Part shown: positions 1-7,074 of the stretch, piece after piece
How the letters are laid out: every line of letters starts with the position of its first letter
Numbering within the stretch: the stretch's first letter is position 1
Source of the DNA: CF-39 sp036518215
GTDB taxonomy: Bacteria; Chloroflexota; Limnocylindria; P2-11E
Length of the DNA: 37,306 nucleotides
Direction: 5' to 3'
Assembly (NCBI GenBank): GCA_036518215.1
Contig: DATDNP010000149.1
Span: forward strand, 1-37,306
The notes under the pieces: generated by a model
Told to the model about the DNA's origin: nothing
What the model saw: only the letters and a program-made list of their open reading frames with translations
Databases searched by the model: none
Translations under genes and position numbers: made by a program

Positions 1-770
1 GCGAGCCAGACCGAGCCGTCGCTTCCGACGACGACGTCGGAGTCACCGCCACCCGCCTGATCGAGGAACGCGGGTTGCGACCACGACCAGGAGGCGCCTC
101 CGTCGAGCGAGCGCCAGAAGTCGACGCCCGAGTTCTGTCCGCCGAGGACGGCGGGGATGCCGACGGGTGCGGACACGTAGACGGCGTTCCCATGGGTCCG
201 GTCGACCGCGATGGTCGGCTCACCGTCACCGCGTGACGGCATGTGGACCTGCGTCGCGCCGAAGCCGGTGGACGCCGCGTTCGACTGGAACAGCTTCACG
301 TTCAGCGTGTACGGGACGGAGAGGTTCGAGAGCGTCGCGCACGGTCCCGCCGTCGAGACGCCCGTTCCGTCTCGACGCACCTGCACGAGGTATGAGCGCT
401 CCTGCGGTTGCGCGATCGCGACACGCTGCACGCCGACGCTCGGCGCGGCCGAACGCCGGATGTACGACTGCGCCGCGTCGTGGGTCCGGAGCGTGATGTT
501 GGGCGGACACTGTGGGTTGATGACCGCGTTGATGTCGTAGCTGATGCGCGCGTCCAGCACCGTGTAGTGGTTCGCGAAGAACTTCGCGCTGACCTTCGAG
601 AGGTCGACGACGTAGTCGACGTTCCCGGATCCCTGGACCTGGTAGTCGAGGGTCGTGTCGGTCAGCTCGAGCAGATCCTGGACGACGGAATCGGCGCGCG
701 CGGGGCCAGACCAGACGGTAGCGACGGCGAGGAACGCGATGACCGCGAGGACGACCAGACGTGAACGCAT
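1..770 (-). CDS. Secreted BNR-repeat (sialidase-like) protein, partial
   Basis: The gene reads leftward from ATG at 768-770 and leaves the window with no stop, so 256 residues are visible. A signal peptide is clear: basic start MRSRL, a hydrophobic run to about residue 20, then a likely cleavage after ARA. Residues ~30-175 are Thr/Val/Asp-rich and resemble no family I can name. From ~180 the text changes to GEPTIAVD, then RSLDGGASW near residue 220, which is the Asp-box (BNR) signature of sialidase/VPS10-type beta-propellers. A strong Shine-Dalgarno (AAGGAGG, 779-785) decides the start. The protein is probably exported and carbohydrate- or protein-binding; sialidase activity cannot be claimed because the catalytic region lies outside the window. 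The leader contains competing hairpins (separate entry). Confidence 0.75.
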   Translation of the reverse strand, partial: MRSRLVVLAVIAFLAVATVWSGPARADSVVQDLLELTDTTLDYQVQGSGNVDYVVDLSKVSAKFFANHYTVLDARISYDINAVINPQCPPNITLRTHDAAQSYIRRSAAPSVGVQRVAIAQPQERSYLVQVRRDGTGVSTAGPCATLSNLSVPYTLNVKLFQSNAASTGFGATQVHMPSRGDGEPTIAVDRTHGNAVYVSAPVGIPAVLGGQNSGVDFWRSLDGGASWSWSQPAFLDQAGGGDSDVVVGSDGSVWL

Positions 771-780
771 CCGGCGCTTC

Positions 781-810
781 CTCCTTCGGGATGGTTGCCG
801 AAGGAGCAAC
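781..810 (-). promoter_or_regulatory. Shine-Dalgarno-sequestering leader with two competing hairpins
   Basis: In the mRNA of the leftward BNR gene, CUCCUUCGG (798-806) can pair with CCGAAGGAG (781-789), a perfect 9-bp stem with an 8-nt loop. That stem covers most of the AAGGAGG ribosome-binding site. A second hairpin, GUUGC/GCAAC (arms 806-810 and 794-798), puts the anti-Shine-Dalgarno strand in its loop and excludes the first. Two exclusive folds with opposite effects on ribosome access look like a small translational switch or thermosensor. The pairing is seen directly; the regulatory role is inferred, and the transcript start is unknown. Confidence 0.4.
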
Positions 811-837
811 ATCCGCAACAGGCGGGCCACGCGCGGG

Positions 838-843
838 TAAAAG
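838..843 (+). promoter_or_regulatory. Possible -10 element for the 874 gene
   Basis: GGG-TAAAAG-T lies 30 nt before the ATG, with a Shine-Dalgarno (GAAGGAGAGGG, 854-864) between them. The same GGGTAAAANT string precedes the lipoprotein gene at 1393. No convincing -35 is visible. Confidence 0.3.
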
Positions 844-873
844 TTCGGTAACTGAAGGAGAGGGCACAGCGCT

Positions 874-1299
874 ATGGATATCGGTGAGGCGAAACGTCAC
901 GAGCCACGGCTCGTCCTGAGCCGGCACGTCCACGCGGAGGTGCATGGCGCGTCTGCCGTCGGACGGCTGAACACGCGTCTCGCGGTCGGCATCACGAAGA
1001 CGGTCGGCTCGATGTGGACGGCCTACGTGTTCGCGCTCCTCGCGCTCATCTCGCTGCCCGCGGCGCTCGAGTCGGGCAGCACGATCGTCATCGTCGGATG
1101 GATCGCGCAGACGTTCCTTCAGCTCGTGCTGCTGCCGATCATCATCGTCGGCCAGAACGTGATCCAGGCGGCCAACGACGCGCGCGCCGAGGCGGACCAC
1201 CGCACATTGACCGCGATCCACGGCCTCACCGTCCAGGTGCACGAGATCAACGAGTCGCAGAACGTCATCCTCGAGGAGCTGCGGAGGCAGCGAGCGTAG
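874..1299 (+). CDS. Small two-helix membrane protein, DUF1003-like topology
   Basis: A 141-aa protein with a charged N-terminal ~45 residues, two hydrophobic helices (about 48-66 and 68-90), and an acidic amphipathic C-terminal helix ending in EELRRQRA. The arrangement of two adjacent transmembrane helices followed by a cytoplasmic helix with a QAANDARAEADHRT segment recalls DUF1003-type proteins. The similarity is at the level of pattern, not a certain family match. The ATG is supported by the Shine-Dalgarno at 854-864, 9 nt away. It is transcribed divergently from the BNR gene across a ~100-bp gap. Function unknown. Confidence 0.7.
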   Translation: MDIGEAKRHEPRLVLSRHVHAEVHGASAVGRLNTRLAVGITKTVGSMWTAYVFALLALISLPAALESGSTIVIVGWIAQTFLQLVLLPIIIVGQNVIQAANDARAEADHRTLTAIHGLTVQVHEINESQNVILEELRRQRA

Positions 1300-1354
1300 G
1301 CCCCCGGGCCCAGATGCTTCGGGACACGTAGCGTGCATCGCGTTGGCGATGGGG

Positions 1355-1379
1355 TAAAACTACCGAAGCCCGATCGGGC
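1355..1379 (+). promoter_or_regulatory. Possible -10 element and 12-bp palindrome before the lipoprotein gene
   Basis: TAAAAC (1355-1360), in the same GGGTAAAANT context as at 838, is followed by the perfect palindrome GCCCGATCGGGC (1368-1379). Shortly downstream come GAGGGGG (1381-1387) and GTG at 1393. The palindrome would sit in the 5' untranslated region or at the transcription start, so it could be an operator. Role inferred. Confidence 0.3.
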
Positions 1380-1392
1380 GGAGGGGGACGAC

Positions 1393-2577
1393 GTGAAACG
1401 CCATGCGCTCGCTCTCGTGACGACCTCACTCATCGCGATCTCGTGCACGGCCGCGCCCGCCGCGTCCACGCCAGCCGGTTCGTCCGCCGCAGCGGCGGCC
1501 ACGAGCCCCGCGCCGTCTGAGAGCCCATGCCCTCGCGTCTACGTCGCGCCAAAGCCGTCTGCAACGGGCACGCCCGTCCCCACGCTCGCACCGGAGGTGC
1601 CCGCGAACACGGACACGACGGACTGCGTCCGGAAGATCCTCGACACGCCGGTGGCCGGAAAGACCGCCTCGATCGACATCCTCGAAGTCGACCAGAGCGC
1701 GCACCTCCTGTATGTGGCGGACCGCACCAGCAACGGCATCGACGTGCTCGACGTGTCGAGCCCGACCGCGAAGTACCTCATGACGATCGACACCGGCTCG
1801 GGCCCGAACGGACTCGTCGTCGCGAAGGACGTGAACAAGATCTTCGCGGGTCTCAACGACAGCAACGTCGCGATCATCGACATCACCCCGGGCGCGGCGA
1901 CGCAGAACAAGGTGATCGCGAAGCTCAACACGGGCGGCAAGGGCCGCGCGGACGAGCTCGACTACGACAGCAAGGACAAGAAGGTCTACGCGGCGAACAG
2001 TGACGACGGCATCGTCACGGTCATCGACGCGACGAACAACACGATCATCAAGAAGTTCGAGAACATGGGAGACGGGCTCGAGCAGCCTCGGTACGACCCC
2101 AAGGACGGGATGATCTACATGACGAGCTCCGGTCAGAACGCGATCTTCCAGTTCGACCCGACGAAGGACACGATGGTGAAGAAGTTCGACGTCGGCGCCC
2201 CGTGCGACCCGAACGGCATCGGCATCAATCCGAAGACGAACCACGCGGTCCTCGGCTGCAGCAACAAGAAGGCGAACGTCACGATCGAATGGGACCTGAC
2301 CGCTGGCAAGGTCGTCCAGACCTTCGACCAGGCGGGCGCCGGCGACGCGGTCATCTACGACGCGAAGGTCGACCGCTTCTTCTTCGGCGCATCGAACTTC
2401 AACCGCGGCCCGGTCATGGCCATCTTCACGGGCGACCCGATCAAGTTCGTGACGAACGTCCCGACCGCGACGGGCGCGCACGGCGTCGCATTCGACGAAA
2501 CGAACAACATCATCTACACGCAGGACCAGAATCCGAACGAAGGCGGCTTGTTCGCCATCCCATTGCCCAAGCGCTGA
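1393..2577 (+). CDS. YVTN-family beta-propeller lipoprotein
   Basis: GTG at 1393 is chosen because GAGGGGG lies just upstream and translation then opens with a normal lipoprotein signal (KRH, a hydrophobic stretch, Cys18 in AISC). An upstream ATG at 1333 would add 20 charged residues and hide the signal. The 394-aa product has a Pro/Ala/Ser-rich tether to ~residue 50. It then has repeats of the form 'LLYVADRTSNGIDVLDV', 'KIFAGLNDSNVAIIDI', 'KVYAANSDDGIVTVID' and 'IYTQDQN', typical of seven-bladed YVTN/lactonase-type propellers. These proteins are extracytoplasmic, and most have no known reaction. It is probably monocistronic: it has its own promoter-like signal and is followed by a hairpin. 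No catalytic motif is visible. Confidence 0.85.
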   Translation: MKRHALALVTTSLIAISCTAAPAASTPAGSSAAAAATSPAPSESPCPRVYVAPKPSATGTPVPTLAPEVPANTDTTDCVRKILDTPVAGKTASIDILEVDQSAHLLYVADRTSNGIDVLDVSSPTAKYLMTIDTGSGPNGLVVAKDVNKIFAGLNDSNVAIIDITPGAATQNKVIAKLNTGGKGRADELDYDSKDKKVYAANSDDGIVTVIDATNNTIIKKFENMGDGLEQPRYDPKDGMIYMTSSGQNAIFQFDPTKDTMVKKFDVGAPCDPNGIGINPKTNHAVLGCSNKKANVTIEWDLTAGKVVQTFDQAGAGDAVIYDAKVDRFFFGASNFNRGPVMAIFTGDPIKFVTNVPTATGAHGVAFDETNNIIYTQDQNPNEGGLFAIPLPKR

Positions 2578-2585
2578 TCGTCGCG

Positions 2586-2625
2586 CGACGGAAGGCCACC
2601 GGGCGCACCGGGCGGCCTTCCGTCG
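2586..2625 (+). terminator. Hairpin terminator after the YVTN lipoprotein
   Basis: A perfect 12-bp inverted repeat (CGACGGAAGGCC at 2586-2597; GGCCTTCCGTCG at 2614-2625) encloses a 16-nt GC-rich loop, starting 8 nt after the stop codon. There is no T tract, so it may be a factor-assisted terminator or an RNA 3'-end stabiliser. Confidence 0.5.
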
Positions 2626-2661
2626 TCGCGGCTCGGGTACACGTCGTGCATTGACAGCCGC

Positions 2662-3033
2662 ATGGCCGACCCGCTGCGGCACCTGCGCGAGCCCGAGCCG
2701 ATGGATGTCGAGCCGGCGCCGACCGATCACCTCGCGAACCAGCGCACGCTCCTCGCGTGGGTGCGCACGGCCGTCCAGGTGATGGCGCTCGGCCTCGTCG
2801 TCATCCAGTTCATCGCGAAGGGGAACGGCGGCGGCTGGGGCCACGCCATCGGGGTCGGGCTCGTGCTGCTCGGCGGCGCCGTCGCGCTCTTCGGCGGCTA
2901 CGACTACGTACGCAGCGCACATGATCTCCGTAACGGCCGATACCACTCATCGCTCCGCTCGTCTCTCGTGGTCATTGCCTGCATCGCGCTCGCGTCGCTC
3001 CTGCTCGCCGGCTACGCCCTCGCCGTGCGCTGA
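2662..3033 (+). CDS. DUF202 (YidH-type) membrane protein
   Basis: This 123-aa protein carries the DUF202 hallmark NQRTLLAWVRTA at about residues 26-37, leading into the first transmembrane helix. A second helix (HAIGVGLVLLGGAVALFGGY) and a third at the C-terminus (SLVVIACIALASLLLAGYAL) follow. The three-helix topology and length are normal for the family, whose function is not established. ATG at 2662 is the only start giving the full conserved N-terminus; no strong Shine-Dalgarno is seen. It stands alone between the upstream hairpin and the M24 peptidase promoter. Confidence 0.85.
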   Translation: MADPLRHLREPEPMDVEPAPTDHLANQRTLLAWVRTAVQVMALGLVVIQFIAKGNGGGWGHAIGVGLVLLGGAVALFGGYDYVRSAHDLRNGRYHSSLRSSLVVIACIALASLLLAGYALAVR

Positions 3034-3089
3034 AGCGGTGGCGTAGCCCTACGTATGCGTCGCGATTCGCCGCCGCGCGCACGGCCGGA

Positions 3090-3095
3090 TAGATT
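3090..3095 (+). promoter_or_regulatory. Leaderless-type -10 box of the M24 peptidase gene
   Basis: TAGATT is separated from the ATG at 3102 by exactly 6 nt (GGGCGC). Transcription would start at or next to the A of the start codon. No Shine-Dalgarno is present. Confidence 0.55.
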
Positions 3096-3101
3096 GGGCG
3101 C

Positions 3102-4280
3102 ATGTCCGACAGCACCGCGCGCAACGGCGCGCCGCTCCTCTTCTACGCCGACGGGTACAAGTTCCCCGACGTCTACCACCTGACGCGGTTCCTCACGCCC
3201 GATCCGATCATCGCGCTCGAGCAGGGGAACGACGTCGTCATCGTCGCGAGCTCGCTCGAAGAGGGACGGGCACGCAAGGAATCCCGCGCGACGCAGGTCC
3301 TCAACATGAACGCGTTCGGCCTGAACGAGCTCACCATGAAGGGCGTCCAGGGCGACGACCTCACGGCGCAGCTCCTCAAGCGATTCCTCGACTCCCGTGG
3401 GCTCACGAAGGTGAGCGTCGCGCCGTACTTCTTCGTCGGGCTCGCGGATCGGCTGCGCGCGATGGGGATCGAGCTCGAGATCGCGAAGGACCTGCCGGCG
3501 CGCCGGCGCGCGAAGCGCCAGGACGAGATCGACGCCCTCGAGCGGACGCAGCGTGCGACCGAGGATGCGTGGGCGAAGGGCGTCGACGCGATCACGCGCG
3601 CGAGCGTGCGGAGCGATGGCACCCTCGAGCTTGACGGCGCGGTGTTCACGGCGGAGCGGCTGCGCGGGATCATCGAGGGACGGCTGCTCGAGCTCGGCTG
3701 CCAGACGGAGGACACGATCGTGGCCCCCGGCCCGCAGGCGGCCGATCCACACATGAGCGGCACAGGACCGCTCCGCGCGAAGCAGGCGATCGTGATGGAC
3801 ATCTTCCCGCAGCACAAGACGACGCGGTACTTCGCCGACATGACGCGGACCGTGTCGAAGGGCGACCCGGGTCCCGAGATACGCAAGATGTACGACGTCG
3901 TGCAGCGCGCGCAGGACGAGGGCATCGCGATGCTGCGGCCGGGGATCACGGGCAAGGAAGTGCACGAGCGCGTCGAGGACATCATCTTCGACGCCGGCTA
4001 CGACACGCTTCGCCCGGGCCAGCAGCGCGGCGCGAGCGCCGATGGCGGCCTTCCGCGCGGCTTCATCCACGGCACCGGGCACGGCGTCGGTCTCGAGATC
4101 CACGAGGCGCCGAGCGTCGGTCGCGGGGGCACGAAGCCGCTCGCCGTCGGCGACGTCGTGACCGTCGAGCCGGGCGTCTACGACCCGGAGATCGGCGGCG
4201 TCCGGCTCGAGGACATGCTCGTCATCACGAAGGACGGATCGCTGAACCTCACGCGCGCGCCGCGGCAGCTCGTCGTATAG
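3102..4280 (+). CDS. M24 family metallopeptidase (Xaa-Pro aminopeptidase-like)
   Basis: A 392-aa cytoplasmic protein with a creatinase-type N-terminal domain (to ~150) and a pita-bread M24 catalytic domain (~160-385). The five expected metal ligands are visible: Asp233 (MDIFPQ), Asp246 (FADMTRT), His327 (GTGHGVGLE), Glu356 (TVEPGVY) and Glu370 (VRLEDM). All are intact, so a dinuclear metal aminopeptidase or related hydrolase is likely. It probably cleaves N-terminal residues next to proline; the exact substrate cannot be told. The two Asp ligands are 13 residues apart instead of the usual 11, a two-residue lengthening of that hairpin. The start is set by the leaderless-type promoter. The TAG stop abuts the first codons of the EamA transporter, so the two are probably co-transcribed. 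Confidence 0.9.
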   Translation: MSDSTARNGAPLLFYADGYKFPDVYHLTRFLTPDPIIALEQGNDVVIVASSLEEGRARKESRATQVLNMNAFGLNELTMKGVQGDDLTAQLLKRFLDSRGLTKVSVAPYFFVGLADRLRAMGIELEIAKDLPARRRAKRQDEIDALERTQRATEDAWAKGVDAITRASVRSDGTLELDGAVFTAERLRGIIEGRLLELGCQTEDTIVAPGPQAADPHMSGTGPLRAKQAIVMDIFPQHKTTRYFADMTRTVSKGDPGPEIRKMYDVVQRAQDEGIAMLRPGITGKEVHERVEDIIFDAGYDTLRPGQQRGASADGGLPRGFIHGTGHGVGLEIHEAPSVGRGGTKPLAVGDVVTVEPGVYDPEIGGVRLEDMLVITKDGSLNLTRAPRQLVV

Positions 4281-4342
4281 AAGCGCTCCTCTTCGGCGTC
4301 GGCGCCGCGATCGCATACGGATTCGGCGACTACGCGGCCGCG

Positions 4343-5137
4343 ATGTCGACACGACGGACCGGCGTCATCCGGACATCCCTCGGCATGCAGACCATCGGGC
4401 TCACCGTGTACGCCGCCGCGCTGCTCGCGTTCGGGCAGTGGCCGCGGCTCTCGTGGGACCAGCTACCGTACGCGTTCGCGCTCGCGCTCCTCGGGACGTC
4501 ATCGCTCGCCCTCTTGTACCGCGCCTTCGCGCTCGGCCCGATCGCGGTGGTGAGCCCGATCGTCGCGAGCTACGCGGCGCTCACCGTCGTGCTCATCGTC
4601 ATCTTCCTCGGCGAGCGCCTCTCCGCGGGGCAGGCCGCCGCGATCGTGGCCACGTTCGTCGGGGTGGTGATCGCATCGACCGATGTGCGCCAGCTGCGGC
4701 GTACGCTCGGGAGGCCATCCGAAGGCGTCCGCCTCGGCATGATCGCGACGCTCGGCTTCGCGGTGTGGGGCCTCGTGTTCGCGATGGGTACGCGCGCCAC
4801 AGACCTGCTCGCGCTCATCGTCGTGCTGCGTCTCTGCAGCATCGTGCTGCTCACGGCGCTCGTCCTCGCACGGCGCGTGAGCGTCGCGCCGCTCATCGGC
4901 GCGTCCGCGCTCGGCCTCGTGACCCTCGTCGGCATCTTCGACACGGGCGCGAACGTCCTCATGGGTCTCGGCATCGATCGCGGCTATGCGTCGTTCGTGC
5001 TCACCGGCAGTGGCGCCTACCCGATCATCCCCGCGATGCTCGCGATCCTCGTGCTCCGCGAGCGCCTCGCGCCGAATCAGTACCTCGGCGTCGCGATCCT
5101 CATCGCCGGACTGGTGGCGCTCGGCCTCCAGAGCTGA
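4343..5137 (+). CDS. EamA/DMT-family transporter
   Basis: This multi-helix inner-membrane protein belongs to the drug/metabolite transporter (EamA) superfamily. Its two repeats of about five helices each are seen, for example YAALTVVLIVIFLGERLSAG in the first and AYPIIPAMLAILVLRERLAP in the second, each ending in the typical 'GE/RERL' turn. The first standard start in frame is ATG 4343 (264 aa). However, the open frame before it (4277-4342) reads EALLFGVGAAIAYGFGDYAA, which is the expected first helix of the family. No ATG, GTG or TTG precedes it in frame; the codon at the expected Met position is ATA (4277), overlapping the M24 stop. So the true start may be non-canonical, or the gene has lost its start codon. 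Substrate unknown. Confidence 0.85.
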   Translation: MSTRRTGVIRTSLGMQTIGLTVYAAALLAFGQWPRLSWDQLPYAFALALLGTSSLALLYRAFALGPIAVVSPIVASYAALTVVLIVIFLGERLSAGQAAAIVATFVGVVIASTDVRQLRRTLGRPSEGVRLGMIATLGFAVWGLVFAMGTRATDLLALIVVLRLCSIVLLTALVLARRVSVAPLIGASALGLVTLVGIFDTGANVLMGLGIDRGYASFVLTGSGAYPIIPAMLAILVLRERLAPNQYLGVAILIAGLVALGLQS

Positions 5138-5673
5138 CCGCGCCGCTCGCAACCGAACGCGGGGCTCGGGAAGAGGCACAGCTCGTTCTCGCGGTGCACT
5201 TCGTAGAGGCGCCACTCACGAGGCGGGCTGCCCATCGCGTCGCCCCAGTACACGACGTCTCGAACGGCGATCTCGAACACGAGGTAATAGGGCGTGCCGT
5301 CGGCTCCATGCGTCGTGACGTGGACCCGCGCGAGCCCGGCGTTCGCCTGATCCTGGATCTCTCCGGGCTCGCAGCAGGTGCGCCACCACGCCAGTCGTGT
5401 GACGTCCCGATCGCGGCCGGCGCGCGCGCTCGCGAGCTCGGCGGTGAGATCGTTCCGGCGCACGAGCAGCGGATCCGACGCCGAGACCTTCCCGCCGGTG
5501 TCGCGGATCGCCCACTCGGCCAGGGCGCCGCGGAAGTCGCCCGTGGACGTTGCCGCGAGATAGCGATCGATGTGTCGCTGCGGAGTGTCCGCGAGCAGGT
5601 ACGACGCGACGAGCCACGAGCTCAGGACGACGACGGTCAATGCGGTGAAGGCGATGATGAGGCGCCGGCGCAT
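5077..5673 (-). CDS. Membrane-anchored hypothetical protein
   Basis: A 198-aa protein with one N-terminal transmembrane anchor (about residues 5-27) and an extracytoplasmic domain that begins HIDRYLAATSTGDFRGALAEW. Such a helix is common in NTF2-like/DUF4878-type small domains, but I do not recognise the family. The domain has a CC pair (TCCEPG) and further Cys in LCLF and FGCER. Its last ~20 codons overlap the 3' end of the convergent EamA gene by 61 bp. It starts 10 bp after the upstream S41 gene, yet has its own leaderless-type -10 box whose first three bases are that gene's TAG stop. It could be co-expressed with the S41/sigma cluster. Confidence 0.75.
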   Translation of the reverse strand: MRRRLIIAFTALTVVVLSSWLVASYLLADTPQRHIDRYLAATSTGDFRGALAEWAIRDTGGKVSASDPLLVRRNDLTAELASARAGRDRDVTRLAWWRTCCEPGEIQDQANAGLARVHVTTHGADGTPYYLVFEIAVRDVVYWGDAMGSPPREWRLYEVHRENELCLFPSPAFGCERRGQLWRPSATSPAMRIATPRY

Positions 5674-5680
5674 CGCGCCG

Positions 5681-5686
5681 AATCTA
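5681..5686 (-). promoter_or_regulatory. Leaderless-type -10 box overlapping a stop codon
   Basis: On the minus strand TAGATT is followed after 7 nt (CGGCGCG) by the ATG at 5673. The TAG of the box is also the stop codon of the upstream S41 gene. The arrangement TAGAYT-CGGCGCG-ATG recurs before the aminotransferase gene at 25144. Confidence 0.5.
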
Positions 5687-7018
5687 GCTGTGGCTGTGGA
5701 TGTAGTCGACGGCGGCCTGGATCGCCTCGTCGACGTTCGGCGTCTTCGTGTCGTCCTCGACCTTGATGTCCGGCACGACGCCCTTGCCCGGTCCGTTCAG
5801 GTCGGCGCCGGTCTTCGCGTCCTGCATCTTCGTGAGCGTCACGAGCAACAGGCCCCCATCCGGGAGGTCGTGCGGCTGGCCGCTGCCGACGCAGCCCGCC
5901 GTCTGCCCGCCCATGACGGTGCCGGCGCCGCTCGACCGCACGCCGGCGGCGATGATCTCCGAGCCCGACGCGGAGTTCTTGTTCACGAGGACGACGAGCG
6001 GCACGGTGAGGCCGAGATAGCGACGCGGGTTCACGTCGATCGGCGTCTTGTTGCCGTCGCGCCCGGTCTGGTACACGAGCGGTCCGTTCTTCACGAACAT
6101 GCTGCCGACGTCGACGGCGGTCGAGAGCTCGCCGCCCGGGTCATCGCGTAGGTCGAGGATCACGCCCCTTGCGTTCGACATCTTCCGGAGCGCCGCCGCC
6201 GAATCGTCCGCGACCGACGAGATGAGCTGCTTGATCTGCACGTAGGCGATGTCGCCGTTCGCGCCTTCGGCCCGCGTGACCGTGAGCGGCGACGTGAACG
6301 ACGCGCGGTTCATCGTGAGGTCGATGAGCTTCCCGCTGCGGTCGAACGTCACCGTGACCGGCGTGCCGGTCGGCCCGCGGACGCGGTCCGCGACCTCCGA
6401 GGTCGTGAGCTTGGTCACGTCCTCGCCGTTCACCCTCACGATCTTGTCGCCCTTCTGGACGCCCGCCTTCTCGGCCGGCGTCCCCGGGATGACGTCGATC
6501 ACCTCTATGGGCGAGTTCGGATCGGGCTGGTTGATGGTGACGCCGATGCCCGACACCGGCGCGGGCGGACGGTTGAAGGTCTTCGCACGGTCGGGATCGA
6601 GGTAGTAGGTGTGGCACTCGTTCATGACGCGGGCCATGCCGTCGACCGCCGCGCGCTCGACCAGGTCCTTCTTCGCGGCGGGATACCGCGCCACGACCGC
6701 GTCGAGCGAGGCCGAGAGCTTCGCGAAGTCGGACCACTCGCTGCCCGTGAGGCTCGGCTGATCCACGACGGGGTTGTCGTCGATCTTCTCCGTCTTGAGG
6801 TAGCTCTTCACCCCGTCGATGGCGCCGGGGATGAGCTTCGTCGACGTCGGCTTGTCGACGTGCTTGTCGATGAGGATCTGGAAGGCCGCCTCGGCGGTCT
6901 TGTAGTCGGTCTGCGACGGCAGCAGGTCGTGCTGCAGGTCCGCCGGAAGCAGGGAGCACGCGACCGCGAACGCGGCCACGGCAACGACGAGGGGGAGGCG
7001 CATGACGCGGAGGGGCAT
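5684..7018 (-). CDS. S41 (C-terminal processing) peptidase homologue with PDZ domain, lipoprotein
   Basis: 444 aa. The N-terminus has a lipobox (FAVAC, Cys21), so the mature protein should be lipid-anchored outside the membrane. The order is a helical N-terminal region with CHTYYLDPDRA (~135-146), a PDZ domain (~153-240; GVTINQ...GTPAEKAGVQKGDKIVRVNG), then the S41 core. The nucleophile position is kept: Ser351 in NKNSASGSE. The catalytic Lys, which in CtpA/Prc lies 25 residues later in TFGKG, is Cys376 here (TAGCVG). It is therefore either not a classical Ser-Lys protease, uses another base, or acts as a binding protein. It lies 56 bp downstream of the ECF sigma gene in the same direction and has a TAGACT box 8 nt before the ATG. 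Confidence 0.88.
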   Translation of the reverse strand: MPLRVMRLPLVVAVAAFAVACSLLPADLQHDLLPSQTDYKTAEAAFQILIDKHVDKPTSTKLIPGAIDGVKSYLKTEKIDDNPVVDQPSLTGSEWSDFAKLSASLDAVVARYPAAKKDLVERAAVDGMARVMNECHTYYLDPDRAKTFNRPPAPVSGIGVTINQPDPNSPIEVIDVIPGTPAEKAGVQKGDKIVRVNGEDVTKLTTSEVADRVRGPTGTPVTVTFDRSGKLIDLTMNRASFTSPLTVTRAEGANGDIAYVQIKQLISSVADDSAAALRKMSNARGVILDLRDDPGGELSTAVDVGSMFVKNGPLVYQTGRDGNKTPIDVNPRRYLGLTVPLVVLVNKNSASGSEIIAAGVRSSGAGTVMGGQTAGCVGSGQPHDLPDGGLLLVTLTKMQDAKTGADLNGPGKGVVPDIKVEDDTKTPNVDEAIQAAVDYIHSHS

Positions 7019-7026
7019 CTGTGTCC

Positions 7027-7032
7027 AGTCTA
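7027..7032 (-). promoter_or_regulatory. Possible near-leaderless -10 box of the PDZ-S41 gene
   Basis: TAGACT on the minus strand lies 8 nt before the ATG at 7018, in the short gap after the sigma-factor gene. The spacing is one or two bases longer than in the other leaderless candidates. Confidence 0.35.
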
Positions 7033-7074
7033 GGGGCGGGTGTCGCGGAAAGTTTCAGCGCGCGCGCTGGACGG

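Noticed and set aside
1426..2946. A 506-residue minus-strand open frame
   Set aside because: Antisense to the YVTN lipoprotein and DUF202 genes with low-complexity Asp/Arg/Val composition; no domain.
4276..4289. TATAGA as a leaderless -10 box for the EamA gene
   Set aside because: It does not fit TANNNT and no usable start codon lies 6-8 nt downstream in the EamA frame.
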